Of a stretch of 23,850 bases of DNA, positions 15,299 to 23,850 are shown piece after piece. The stretch is from CAYVCG01 sp964449985. Its GTDB lineage: Bacteria > Bacillota > Clostridia > Lachnospirales > WRAX01. The DNA is taken from contig CAYVCG010000033.1 in the NCBI GenBank assembly GCA_964449985.1, forward strand, positions 1 to 23,850, in the 5' to 3' direction. The notes below the pieces were generated by a model. That model made no database searches and was not told the origin of the DNA. It worked only from the letters and a program-made list of their open reading frames with translations. Every line of letters starts with the position of its first letter. The first letter of the stretch is position 1. A program made the translations under genes and the position numbers.

Positions 15299-15307
15299 AT
15301 CATAGCA
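15299..15307 (-). promoter_or_regulatory. Extended -10 promoter of the YitT-family gene
   Basis: The minus strand reads TGCTATGAT, an extended -10 box, about 25 nt before the TTG start. A TTGAAA lies 21 bp upstream of the hexamer, too far for a good -35, so the call rests on the extended -10. Confidence 0.4.
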
Positions 15308-15425
15308 TCAAATATTGATTATTGTTTTCAATTTATGTTGAATTAATACGCGTTCCATAAAAATGCACATTTATTCATATAAATAATCGTACAAAGGCTA
15401 TAAAAACATTAGTATATTTTGGTAT

Positions 15426-15460
15426 TAAAAAAATATGTTAAGGCCGCCTAAACGGCGGCC
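15426..15460 (-). terminator. Terminator of glgP
   Basis: On the minus strand GGCCGCC (15460-15454), loop GTTTA, GGCGGCC (15448-15442), then TTAACATA and a run of seven T. It begins 14 nt after the glgP stop. Confidence 0.88.
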
Positions 15461-15473
15461 AAATTTAAGAAAA

Positions 15474-17936
15474 TTAGCAATCTACATGAACTTTTTTAAG
15501 ATTCCAAATCTCGTTTGCATATTGTTCTATAGTTCTATCACTGGAAAACTTTCCGCTGTTGGCAACATTGATTATAGCGGACTTTGCCCAACGCTCTTTA
15601 TTTTTATAAGCTTTGGATATTTCGTCTTGAGCATTTGCATAGCTTTCAAAATCTTTTAAAATAAAATATTCATCAGCGCGAGAACCGCCAAATCCGTTTA
15701 ACAGCGATTCATACAGCTCACGGAACAAATCATGTTTGTCGGAAAGAGAGCCATTTATGAGCTGAGTGAGCACATGGCGAACACTTTGATTCATATTATA
15801 AATATCCCATGGGTCATAAGAATTGCTTCTGTAAAGCTCTAAAACCTCTTCCGAGCTTAAACCGAATATGAAGATATTTTCGGCTCCGACTTCCTCAAAG
15901 ATCTCAACGTTTGCACCATCCATAGTCCCTAATGTTAGCGCGCCGTTAAGCATGAATTTCATATTACTTGTTCCAGACGCTTCTTTGCCGGCGGTTGAAA
16001 TCTGTTCACTGACATCAGCGGCGGGAATGAGCTTTTCTGCCAACGTTACCCTATAGTTTTCAACGAATAACACTTTCAAGCGTCCGTCAATGAACGGGTC
16101 ATTATTAACAAGGTTAGCGACGTTGTTTATAAGCTTAATTATTAATTTAGCCCTCTTGTAACTTGCTGCTGCTTTTGCGCCGAAGATGAACGTTCTCGGT
16201 TCAACATCTACCCATGGAGTTGTTTTAATACGGTTATATAAATCAAGAATATGAAGCACATTTAAAAGCTGGCGCTTATATTCATGAAGCCTTTTTATCT
16301 GAATATCAAAGATAGAATCCGGGTCAATAAGCAATCCCTTAGTCGATTTTATATGGTTTGATAGATTAACCTTGTTTTCACGCTTTATTTTCATGAATTC
16401 TTCTTGGAAAGCTTTATCGTCTGCCAGAGGAACTAGCCTTTTAAGCTCATCAAGATTGGTTATCCATTTGTCGCCGATATTTTCCGTTATTAGGCCTGCA
16501 AGCCTCGGGTTTGAATACGCAAGCCATCTCCTTTGAGTAATACCGTTTGTTTTATTATTGAATTTATCGGGATAGATTTCATAAAAGTCTTTTAGTTCCT
16601 GATTTTTTAGTATTTCGGTATGCAAAGCTGCAACGCCGTTTACAGAATGGCTGCCAACTATCGCGAGATAAGCCATACGAACCTGTCCGTCAGCAATGAT
16701 AGCCATTTTCCTGATTTTGTCAGGGTTGTTGCCAAACATATCCATAAGGTTTTGGCAAAATCTTTTATTTATTTCTTCGATTATCATATATATTCTGGGC
16801 AGAAGACGTGAAAAGACTTCTGTCGGCCATTTTTCCAAAGCTTCAGACATAATTGTGTGGTTTGTATATGCACAGGTTTTTTTCGTAATTTCCCAAGCAT
16901 CATCCCAATTCACGTCATATACGTCCACAAGCAGGCGCATAAGTTCCGCCACCGCAACGGAAGGGTGGGTGTCATTAAGCTGGAATGCAACCATACTTGG
17001 TAGAATCGAGAAATCTTTATGTTTTTCAAAAAATCTTGAAAGCACCCTTTGAAGGGTTGCAGAAATAAAGAAGTATTGCTGTTTTAGGCGCAACTCTTTG
17101 CCTTGCACTGTATCATCGGCAGGATATAAAACCTCTGATAATGTTCTAGCAAGATTTTGTTCCTCAACTGCCTTGTTATAGTCTCCTTTATTAAAAGAAT
17201 CAAGGTCAAACTTGTTTTTAGGCTTGGAATCCCAAAGCCTTAAAGTATTGACGGTGTTGCTTTTATAGCCGATGATAGGGTAGTCATACGGAATTGCCAA
17301 AACGGTCTTAGCATTTTCGAGGACGAATTTATAATCTCCGTTAGAGTTTTTAATAGCTCTGACAGTGCCGCCGAAGTTAATCTCTTGCGCGTATTCCTGA
17401 CGTTTAACGCCCCAAAGGTCTCCCCTGTCCAGCCAGTTGTCAGGATATTCGACCTGATAACCATTTTCGATTTTTTGTTCAAAGATGCCATAATGATATC
17501 TAATGCCGCAGCCGTATGCAGGATATTCAAGCGTTGATAAAGAATCAAGGAAGCATGCGGCAAGCCTTCCCAAGCCACCGTTGCCAAGGCCGGGGTCTCG
17601 CTCAGAATCCTCAACCTGGTTATAATCAATATTAAGTTCTTCTAAAACCTCGCGGAGCTCATTGCCTAGAGTTAGGTTTACTACTGCATTTCCTAAAAAT
17701 CTTCCCATCAAAAACTCCATAGAAAGATAATAAACAACCTTTGGATCTTCATCACTGTCGTATTTATCATGGGTTGCTATCCATTTATCTGTAACAATGT
17801 CGCGGATAGTAAAAGCCAAAGCTTCATAAATCTGCTCACTGGACGCCGTTTCAATAGTTTTTCTGGCGATAACCTTAACGTTTTCAATAAGCTTTGTTTT
17901 TAGTTCTTCCTTTGATACGATAGAAAATAGACTCAT
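15474..17936 (-). CDS. glgP: Glycogen/starch (alpha-glucan) phosphorylase
   Basis: 820 residues from the ATG at 17936. The frame stays open to 17972, but GGGAGG sits 10 nt before 17936 and MSLFSIVSKEEL fits the family start. It is a GT35 enzyme that releases glucose-1-phosphate from alpha-1,4-glucans. YYLSMEFLMGR, GNGGLGRLAACFLDS, QLNDTHPSVAVAELMR and EASGTSNMKFMLNGALTLGTMDGANVEI are all present; the lysine K660 in the last would hold pyridoxal phosphate. It stands alone, without other glycogen genes, and shares a 370-bp divergent region with the rhamnosidase gene. Confidence 0.97.
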   Translation of the reverse strand: MSLFSIVSKEELKTKLIENVKVIARKTIETASSEQIYEALAFTIRDIVTDKWIATHDKYDSDEDPKVVYYLSMEFLMGRFLGNAVVNLTLGNELREVLEELNIDYNQVEDSERDPGLGNGGLGRLAACFLDSLSTLEYPAYGCGIRYHYGIFEQKIENGYQVEYPDNWLDRGDLWGVKRQEYAQEINFGGTVRAIKNSNGDYKFVLENAKTVLAIPYDYPIIGYKSNTVNTLRLWDSKPKNKFDLDSFNKGDYNKAVEEQNLARTLSEVLYPADDTVQGKELRLKQQYFFISATLQRVLSRFFEKHKDFSILPSMVAFQLNDTHPSVAVAELMRLLVDVYDVNWDDAWEITKKTCAYTNHTIMSEALEKWPTEVFSRLLPRIYMIIEEINKRFCQNLMDMFGNNPDKIRKMAIIADGQVRMAYLAIVGSHSVNGVAALHTEILKNQELKDFYEIYPDKFNNKTNGITQRRWLAYSNPRLAGLITENIGDKWITNLDELKRLVPLADDKAFQEEFMKIKRENKVNLSNHIKSTKGLLIDPDSIFDIQIKRLHEYKRQLLNVLHILDLYNRIKTTPWVDVEPRTFIFGAKAAASYKRAKLIIKLINNVANLVNNDPFIDGRLKVLFVENYRVTLAEKLIPAADVSEQISTAGKEASGTSNMKFMLNGALTLGTMDGANVEIFEEVGAENIFIFGLSSEEVLELYRSNSYDPWDIYNMNQSVRHVLTQLINGSLSDKHDLFRELYESLLNGFGGSRADEYFILKDFESYANAQDEISKAYKNKERWAKSAIINVANSGKFSSDRTIEQYANEIWNLKKVHVDC

Positions 17937-17972
17937 TATTACAATGCCTCCCGAAAAATTTTTATAAAACAA

Positions 17973-18280
17973 GGCGTATACTACAAACCTTTTGATTTTT
18001 GTTTATTAAAGCATTTATTACTTATATCGTCCAATAAATATTTAAAATAACACTATATTCCATTTTTAACAACTAGTGTCTTTATTATGTGCTTGATTAT
18101 TAAAAAATATAATATTTATTATTGTAATTAAGAAAAAGGTGTATTGCTTACACCCCCATGTTTTTGTCTCCCGAAAATCGGGCGTAGCAGTAGTTATATA
18201 AATATGTATCTCTTAACCAATAGCACGCAATAAGAAATTCAATCTTACTAGCAATTCATCTAAAATAATTATGACTATAA
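17973..18280. other. Divergent intergenic region with two short dyads
   Basis: About 300 AT-rich bases between glgP and the rhamnosidase gene contain no open frame. Two short dyads stand out: GGTGTA-TTGCT-TACACC at 18138-18154, and CCCGA-AAA-TCGGG at 18170-18182, separated by CCCATGTTTTTGTCT. They lie about 100-140 bp upstream of the rhamnosidase promoter. They could be operators or the remains of a terminator. I found no clear glgP promoter and no riboswitch I recognise. Confidence 0.45.
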
Positions 18281-18309
18281 TTGACGTTATATGCATTTTT
18301 ATATATAAT
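18281..18309 (+). promoter_or_regulatory. Sigma-A promoter of the rhamnosidase gene
   Basis: TTGACG (18281-18286) and TATAAT (18304-18309) are separated by exactly 17 bp. Transcription would start near 18316, leaving a leader of about 58 nt before the ATG. Confidence 0.85.
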
Positions 18310-18373
18310 CAAAGTATGAATTAATATTTATTATAATTTTTGCGTGCGTTCTAATATTAAAGGAGGAATAACA

Positions 18374-21300
18374 ATGTATTTCAAAGGTAAAAGACTTGTG
18401 GCTTTGGTTTTGTCGATTTGCATGGTTTTATCGACCGGATTTAGCAGTGTGTTTACAGGAACATTTTATGCAACAGAAACCTTTGCTGTATACGATCTCA
18501 AAGTAAATGGCATAGAAAATCCTGTTGCCATAGATCCGGGGATACCTTTGTTTTCCTGGAAAATTAATGCATCAGGCAGAGGTTTTAACCAGACGGCATA
18601 TCAAATAATAGTTAAAGATTTGTTCACGGAAGGCGTTGTATGGGATAGCGGCAAGGTTTTATCTGATAAATCCTCAAACGTGGAATACAGCGGAAATAAC
18701 CTTGCTTCTGACAGCGGTTATTCCTGGCAAGTTAAAGTCTGGAATAATGATGATATTGAAAGTGAGTTTAGCCAAGTAGCAACATTTAGAATTGGGCTCG
18801 CTAAAGCTGATTGGACAGCAAAATACATTTGGGATGGAACAATAAATCAAAACGATTTCGCCTATTTCAGAAAAGATTTTGTCATTGAAAAACCTGTTAA
18901 ACAAGCAATCGTTTATACAACAGCTCATAATGATTATCAGCTTTATTTAAACGGAGAATGGGTTGGTGCGGGGCCTGCAAGAAGCGACCCGTATACATAT
19001 GGACAATACTGCGCTTATGATGTAACAAACCTTTTAGAGATCGGTCAAAATGCATTTGCGGCATTAGCTCATTGGCATGGAGTCTGGAGTAATTCCGGCG
19101 TTAATGCAAGCCCTGCATATATTTTGGAAGCGCGCATTATTTATGAGGATGGAACGAAGGATACAGTAATAACCGATTCCAGTTGGAAAACGGCAGCTAA
19201 AACACCATATACAGAGGAAAATCCCATATATTTTGGGCATTATGGCGGCGTTAACAATCGCCCATCAATAAAATATAATGCCAACAACGAAATAGACAGC
19301 TGGAATACTATCGGTTTTGATGCAAGTGGCTGGCAAGGCTCGGCAGAGGTTAATCGTGATAATTATAACATGTATGCGCAGCTTGTTTCAGAACAAAAGG
19401 AAATGGACTTTCTTTCGCCATTATCCATAAATAAAAGTGGGGATAATTGGATAGTTGATTTTGGAAAATGTATATCAGGCTGGCCAAAATTGAACATACG
19501 CAATAATACTAATGGCGACATAATAAAAGTGCAGTATTGGGAGGTTGAAAAGGGCTGGGGCGATGCCGGTTATGACACTTATATCTGTAAAGGCGGCGAA
19601 GAGGTATTTTACGCTCCATTTGTTCGGCATACCAGCTTTAGGTTGCTCGAAATATCAGGCTATAGAGGCACATTAAGCGCTGATGACATACGAGGTATCG
19701 TTTCTTATTCTTATGTAGATAAAACTGGCGAGTTTTCATGCTCAGACGAGAGGCTTAACAAAGTATATGAAATGAGTGAACGCTCCGGCAGACAAAATAT
19801 ACAGCAAGGAATAATAAGTGTAGACGCTAACCGCGAACAAAGCCCATGGACTGCCGATTCCTGGAACATAGGCATTGGCGCGCTATATAATCACGATAGT
19901 ACAATGCTTATTGACAAAATAATAAAGGATTATGCCGGTGAACAATTGCGAAGTGGAAATTTCCTCACTTGCAGCCCCGCCAGAGACTATAATTCGGAAA
20001 TGATAGAATGGTCTTTATACTGGCCGATGCTTTTATGGGAGCAATATTTATTTAGTGGAGACGAGCAGTTGCTGCGTGATTATTATCCAAACCTAGAAAG
20101 ATTTATTAACTATTTAGTTAGTTATAAAAGCCCCGGTTCAGGTCTTTATGATCCTCCCGGCTGGCGTGCTTCTGATTATGCTGGCGGCAGCATTCAAAAC
20201 GGCGGGGATAATATAGCCACCAATAGCCAGATTTATATGGTTTTAAATATTGCAGCAAATATAGCAGACAAACTCAATAATCCCAATGCTCAAAAATACA
20301 AAAAATCTGCGGGAGATTTATATCGTGCTATCAATGTCAATCTGCTTGTAGACGGACAAAAATATAAAACAACGTCCGGAAGCGGACAATTTCATCCTTT
20401 AGGAACAGCTTGGGCATTAAGATCAGGTGTTGTGCCGCCTGCTTTTAAAGCACGTGTTACAAAATGGCTTGCCCAGCAAAAGAAGCCTTATAATATCGGC
20501 GGTTATGGCGGTGATGCATTATACAGCGGCTTGTATGCGGCAGAATTAGGCCGTATCGCAGCAAAAGATTTTGAGCGCTATGATAATATGCTAAATACAA
20601 ACAATACCAACTGGGAATCCTTTGGTGAGCTTAGTATAGACAATATGGGCAATCATGCATGGACAGCTTATCCTTCATACCTGCTCCAAAAATATGTTGG
20701 TGGCATACAGCCTACCGGCGGCGGTTTTTCTACATTTGATATTAAGCCGGTAATAGGCGGCCTTGATTATGCAAACGCAACTGTACCCACTATAAAAGGT
20801 GACATTACTGTAAATTGGAAAAAAATTGACAAAGAGAACTTCGAAATGGAAGTCAGTATCCCGGCTAATACGACTGCAAATATATATTTGCCTGATAATG
20901 ATATGTCCGAAGTATCCGTTGTTGAAAGCGGAAGTGTTATATTTAGCAATGGCCAATTTTCGCCTTGCGATGGCATAACAAGCGGGAAAATTTCTGGCAA
21001 TTATGTTGTGTTTAGCGTTGGAAGCGGTGCCTATTCCTTCAAAATTACCGGTGTTCCAAAAAATACGCCAGAAATAGGCGATGTTACTGAGCCTCCCGTT
21101 TTGGAGGACGGTGGTATTATACTTGATGATGACAAGGCTGTTTATTTAGGAAATTGGGTATTCAACGGCAATTCTAATGAGGAAGATCGTTATGGCAGTG
21201 GTTTCCGCTATGCTGCCACATGGACTGGAGAATCGCCGAACGCAACTGCGACATATTCAATTACAGCCGAATACGATGGCATTTATGACTTCTACGGATG

Positions 21301-23248
21301 GTGGTGCGTTCATTCCAATCGTGCCACAAATGCACCGTTTACTATTTCCAATGGGCAAATATCAGAAACCGCCCGTATTAACCAAGAGATAAACGGCGGA
21401 AAGTGGATGCTTTTAGGTTCGCTTGAGGTTAAAAAAGGCATGACTTTAAGCATCATGATAGGAAATAATGCTGATCAGTATGTTATTTCCGATGCAGTCA
21501 AATTTGTGCCGAGAGCTTTAAGCGAAATAATAATAGATGACGATGCTGCGCAATACACAGGGGGTTGGATTAGAGAAACAGCTTCAAACATTAATGACCG
21601 CTATGGAGACGCCTTCCACTACAGCCCTTGGACAAACGGTAATGAGCCGACTGCAACGGCAACTTATACATTTACAGCGCCGTATTCACAGACGTATGGA
21701 ATATATGCATGGTGGGGAGTGCATCCGAACCGCGCAACAAATACTCCTTATACAATAACAACTGATACCGATTCTGATACATACCGAGTAAATCAAGAGG
21801 AAAATGGCGGCCAGTGGAATCTTATAGGCACATGCGAAGTGGTTAAAGATGAAATTATCAAGGTTGTTATCGGCAATAACGCCAATGAGTATGTAATAGC
21901 TGATGCTATACGCCTTGCTCCATACACCAAGCCTGTTGAGGAGGATAAACTTTCTGCGCTTCAGGAATTACAGATGTTTGTGTTTAGTATGAATAATACG
22001 AACACAGCTAATTGCACAAAACCTTCTGTTGTGGATGCGTTTTTAAAGGCTTTGGCTTATGCAGAAGCTTTATGCAATTCACTCGATGCTCCTGATGAAG
22101 AGATACTGGACGCACACCAAGCGCTTTTGGCAGCTTATGATGATGTTAACCTGTATCAAAAGATTAATCTTGCATTAAACAAAAATGTGACTGCATCGGA
22201 ATCCGTTAATGTTTCGGGTTATTGGGGGCCGGGATTTCTTACCGATGGATATATCGCTCCAAATAACAGTGGTAAAATAGGTTATACGACCAATGATTAT
22301 AAATCGAAGATTCTTGTAAATCCAATACAAATAACCATTGATTTAGGCAGTATCAAGGAGTTTAATACTGTCGCATTAACGCCGAGAATGGGAAGTATTT
22401 CATGGAATGGCCAGGTGGCCAACTTCCCGCTGGATTTTAAGCTGCAGGTAAGCGCAGATGGCATAGAGTATTCAACAGTTTATTCTGTTACCAATCAGCA
22501 AAGCCCCGGGTTTAAGGCTTTAGAGATTGTGTTTAATAAGACAGAGGCAAGATATATCCGTTTATATGTTACAAAATTGGGTGAATACGCCGCTGATGAA
22601 CAAATACAAGGCAATCCGACGCCGTATAGGCTGCAATTATCAGAAATAGAAGTATTTAATCTGGAGTACGATGTTTCTGATATACAACTCTTAACGGATT
22701 CTAAAATAATTGAGGGTTATGGAGCAAATATTCCGCTTTCTATTTCCTCCGATAATATTTTGGGAAAAGAACTTCAATTATCGCTGATTAATGACAGCGG
22801 GACATACTGTGAACAAACTATAACTGCCACTGACAACAGCTTTAGTTTCCTTTATAAGCTGGACAAAGCTCCATCTGCCGGAAATTATGCTATAATAGCA
22901 AAAACGACTGATGGCAGCTTTAGTGGGAAATGCAATTTGACTATACATCATCAAAATCCTGATACTTTAAGGCCAGTACTAATCAAAAACGAATCAGGAA
23001 ATCTACGAATACGCTTTGCAAACCCAATCTCTTGCAAACAGGGCAACAACTTTAATGGTTTGGTGAAACTAGGAAGCTATATAAGCAACGATACCACAAT
23101 AATCAACGGTACGGATTTTAGCTTTGTTGATGTGAATGATATAGCTTTTGACTCTATAGAATTAAATCAAAACGTAGTCATACAAAATGTTAAGTTTGAA
23201 GATGTATTTCCAAGCTATAGCTTTACATTCACTTTAGATTCAAAATAA
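18374..23248 (+). CDS. Secreted multidomain GH78-type alpha-L-rhamnosidase
   Basis: 1,624 residues from the ATG at 18374, chosen because AAAGGAGG lies 7 nt before it; a GTG at 18344 would be upstream of that site. A signal peptide covers about 1-34 (KGKRLVALVLSICMVLSTGF, then FYA). Residues 38-145 are a beta-sandwich, 148-320 resemble the Bac_rhamnosid_N domain, and about 440-800 form the (alpha/alpha)6 catalytic barrel. Candidate catalytic acids are D484, E488 and D495 in DANREQSPWTAD, and E748 in NWESFGE; H761 is in GNHAW. Two golvesin-like modules follow (about 914-1048 and 1051-1186), then a short helical FIVAR-like linker (1190-1261), an F5/8C or CBM32-like module (1264-1430) and a beta-rich tail of unknown type. 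No LPXTG, SLH or dockerin is seen, so it is probably released or wall-bound by its modules. It likely removes rhamnose from plant or bacterial glycans. Confidence 0.88.
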   Translation: MYFKGKRLVALVLSICMVLSTGFSSVFTGTFYATETFAVYDLKVNGIENPVAIDPGIPLFSWKINASGRGFNQTAYQIIVKDLFTEGVVWDSGKVLSDKSSNVEYSGNNLASDSGYSWQVKVWNNDDIESEFSQVATFRIGLAKADWTAKYIWDGTINQNDFAYFRKDFVIEKPVKQAIVYTTAHNDYQLYLNGEWVGAGPARSDPYTYGQYCAYDVTNLLEIGQNAFAALAHWHGVWSNSGVNASPAYILEARIIYEDGTKDTVITDSSWKTAAKTPYTEENPIYFGHYGGVNNRPSIKYNANNEIDSWNTIGFDASGWQGSAEVNRDNYNMYAQLVSEQKEMDFLSPLSINKSGDNWIVDFGKCISGWPKLNIRNNTNGDIIKVQYWEVEKGWGDAGYDTYICKGGEEVFYAPFVRHTSFRLLEISGYRGTLSADDIRGIVSYSYVDKTGEFSCSDERLNKVYEMSERSGRQNIQQGIISVDANREQSPWTADSWNIGIGALYNHDSTMLIDKIIKDYAGEQLRSGNFLTCSPARDYNSEMIEWSLYWPMLLWEQYLFSGDEQLLRDYYPNLERFINYLVSYKSPGSGLYDPPGWRASDYAGGSIQNGGDNIATNSQIYMVLNIAANIADKLNNPNAQKYKKSAGDLYRAINVNLLVDGQKYKTTSGSGQFHPLGTAWALRSGVVPPAFKARVTKWLAQQKKPYNIGGYGGDALYSGLYAAELGRIAAKDFERYDNMLNTNNTNWESFGELSIDNMGNHAWTAYPSYLLQKYVGGIQPTGGGFSTFDIKPVIGGLDYANATVPTIKGDITVNWKKIDKENFEMEVSIPANTTANIYLPDNDMSEVSVVESGSVIFSNGQFSPCDGITSGKISGNYVVFSVGSGAYSFKITGVPKNTPEIGDVTEPPVLEDGGIILDDDKAVYLGNWVFNGNSNEEDRYGSGFRYAATWTGESPNATATYSITAEYDGIYDFYGWWCVHSNRATNAPFTISNGQISETARINQEINGGKWMLLGSLEVKKGMTLSIMIGNNADQYVISDAVKFVPRALSEIIIDDDAAQYTGGWIRETASNINDRYGDAFHYSPWTNGNEPTATATYTFTAPYSQTYGIYAWWGVHPNRATNTPYTITTDTDSDTYRVNQEENGGQWNLIGTCEVVKDEIIKVVIGNNANEYVIADAIRLAPYTKPVEEDKLSALQELQMFVFSMNNTNTANCTKPSVVDAFLKALAYAEALCNSLDAPDEEILDAHQALLAAYDDVNLYQKINLALNKNVTASESVNVSGYWGPGFLTDGYIAPNNSGKIGYTTNDYKSKILVNPIQITIDLGSIKEFNTVALTPRMGSISWNGQVANFPLDFKLQVSADGIEYSTVYSVTNQQSPGFKALEIVFNKTEARYIRLYVTKLGEYAADEQIQGNPTPYRLQLSEIEVFNLEYDVSDIQLLTDSKIIEGYGANIPLSISSDNILGKELQLSLINDSGTYCEQTITATDNSFSFLYKLDKAPSAGNYAIIAKTTDGSFSGKCNLTIHHQNPDTLRPVLIKNESGNLRIRFANPISCKQGNNFNGLVKLGSYISNDTTIINGTDFSFVDVNDIAFDSIELNQNVVIQNVKFEDVFPSYSFTFTLDSK

Positions 23249-23298
23249 TTAAAAGTAAAGCCGATATCTTACCCACTATGACGTTCTTCCGCAAAGGA

Positions 23299-23336
23299 TG
23301 CCGGGGGTGTTCCCGTTGCGGGAGTCTGCCGGGGGT
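23299..23336. repeat. GC-rich patch with TGCCGGGGGT direct repeat
   Basis: TGCCGGGGGT occurs at 23299-23308 and 23327-23336, and between them lies the dyad TCCCG-TTG-CGGGA at 23311-23323. The patch is far richer in G+C than its surroundings and lies between the rhamnosidase stop and its terminator. I do not recognise it. Confidence 0.55.
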
Positions 23337-23352
23337 TTTGGGTACAACGGTA

Positions 23353-23402
23353 ATGCATACAAAAACGGGTGCTTAAAGATGAGCACCCGTTTTTGTATGC
23401 AT
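23353..23402 (+). terminator. Very strong terminator after the rhamnosidase gene
   Basis: A perfect 21-bp inverted repeat (arms 23353-23373 and 23382-23402, starting ATGCATACAAAAACGGG) with an 8-nt loop. The core CGGGTGCT/AGCACCCG is flanked by A5 and T5, so it can stop transcription from both sides. It begins 104 nt after the stop codon. Confidence 0.88.
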
Positions 23403-23403
23403 G

Positions 23404-23429
23404 GCTGTCAAAACCTTAGACAGCTTTTG
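23404..23429 (+). terminator. Second hairpin directly after the terminator
   Basis: GCTGTC (23404-23409), loop AAAACCTTA, GACAGC (23419-23424), then TTTTG. It starts one base after the previous terminator. The arms resemble the ends of the 39-bp element of the left region, but the loop and the middle differ. Confidence 0.5.
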
Positions 23430-23463
23430 CAAATGCTTGTATTTTATATACCTCCTAGATATA

Positions 23464-23799
23464 TTAGTAAAGAGGTAATCTGTGAACTCTGTAAAACAAC
23501 GCGTTTTCATCCGACATATAGCTACTGCCGGAATGAATGGCTGAAAAAAGGGCAAGCCATTCTTCTTTGCCATATGAAAAAATCTGTTCTACTGTTTTAT
23601 TGCGTTCGTTTATGCGATACTGCACAACCCGGCTGTAGCATTCATCCTTTGGCAAGGCATTTGCTTCGCTTGTGCTTCTTGCGTCGCCATTATCAAAAAG
23701 CAAAATGTCCATGCTGGTAGGGTGCAGCCAGTCCGTTGTACCCATTGTTCTTGGTTCAAGAGAATCTATTTTTTCAAAAATATCCTCAAAACTTATGTG
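23464..23799 (-). pseudogene. Remnant of an arylsulfotransferase-like (AssT) gene
   Basis: An open minus-strand stretch of about 112 codons, with a 93-residue reading from an ATG at 23745. ILLFDNGDARS and the segment YSRVVQYRINERNKTVEQIFSYGKE resemble the propeller region of AssT-type arylsulfotransferases, whole members of which are near 500-600 residues. Homology-like sequence also extends upstream of the ATG (EDIFEKIDSLEPRT), up to the TGA at 23802-23800. No signal peptide is present and the C-terminal part is missing or out of frame after about residue 60. It is therefore most likely a decayed fragment. The family call is from motif memory only. Confidence 0.5.
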
Positions 23800-23850
23800 T
23801 CAGTGGCAATGATAAAATGAAGGAAAGTGGCAACTAAAAAATGCATGTTT
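23796..23850. mobile_element. Possible end of an insertion sequence (IS21-like)
   Basis: From 23796 the sequence reads TGTGTCAGTGGCAATG, and AGTGGCAA occurs twice, at 23802-23809 and 23826-23833, 24 bp apart. Repeated blocks of this kind next to a TGT end resemble the multiple transposase-binding repeats at the ends of IS21-family elements. The AssT-like reading stops at the same point. No transposase is within the window, so this stays tentative. Confidence 0.35.

Noticed and set aside
17973..18343. Riboswitch in the rhamnosidase leader or the divergent region
   Set aside because: The leader from the predicted start is only about 58 nt, and the dyads upstream do not match any riboswitch consensus that I can recall.
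23298..23720. Plus-strand open frame of 140 codons after the rhamnosidase gene
   Set aside because: It runs through the GC-rich patch, both terminator hairpins and the AssT-like remnant, and has no ribosome binding site.
1..23850. CRISPR array
   Set aside because: No series of short repeats with regular unique spacers was seen; the 39-bp elements are separated by whole genes.

Overview
The window looks like chromosomal DNA of an AT-rich, anaerobic, low-GC Gram-positive bacterium, most likely a member of the Clostridia. The reasons are strong AGGAGG-type ribosome binding sites, textbook TTGACN-17-TATAAT promoters, several TTG and GTG starts, a clostridial atpZ-atpI-atpB-E-F-H-A-G-D-C operon whose c subunit carries a Na+-binding signature, and a YitT-family protein. 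This assignment is inferred from gene content; no search was run.

Layout. 1-2340 (minus strand): four small genes (a fragment at the edge, a GNAT acetyltransferase, a six-TM membrane protein, a DinB-like protein). Each is preceded by one copy of an ungapped 39-bp palindromic element that folds, on the gene strand, into a 13-bp stem capped by a GNRA-type tetraloop. 2341-2697 (minus): a tRNA operon Glu-Thr-Tyr with a perfectly spaced sigma-A promoter; the last element copy starts right after tRNA-Tyr. 2786-5059 (plus): a two-gene cell-wall operon, a GH25 lysozyme with a LysM domain and a protein of five peptidoglycan-binding repeats, preceded by a sigma-K-like promoter match and closed by a strong terminator. 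5066-5749 (minus): a stand-alone HEXXH putative metallopeptidase. 5886-13076 (minus): the complete F-type ATP synthase operon with its terminator, preceded by a UDP-GlcNAc 2-epimerase gene. 14399-17936 (minus): a YitT-family membrane protein and glycogen phosphorylase, each with a terminator. 18281-23248 (plus): a large secreted GH78-type alpha-L-rhamnosidase with two golvesin-like modules and an F5/8C (CBM32-like) module, from its own sigma-A promoter. 23249-23850: terminator hairpins, a GC-rich patch, a minus-strand remnant resembling an arylsulfotransferase, and what may be the end of an insertion sequence.

How they fit together. The ATP synthase probably couples to Na+. Glycogen phosphorylase and the secreted rhamnosidase point to use of storage and plant- or host-derived glycans. 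The lysozyme pair may act in sporulation, since both proteins lack an obvious signal peptide and a sigma-K-like site lies upstream. The part least explained by known genes is the 39-bp hairpin family that separates the cassette-like genes at 1-2340. Its stem pairs fully only in RNA of the gene strand and shows compensating base changes, so it is either a terminator family copied along with the genes or a structured or mobile element.
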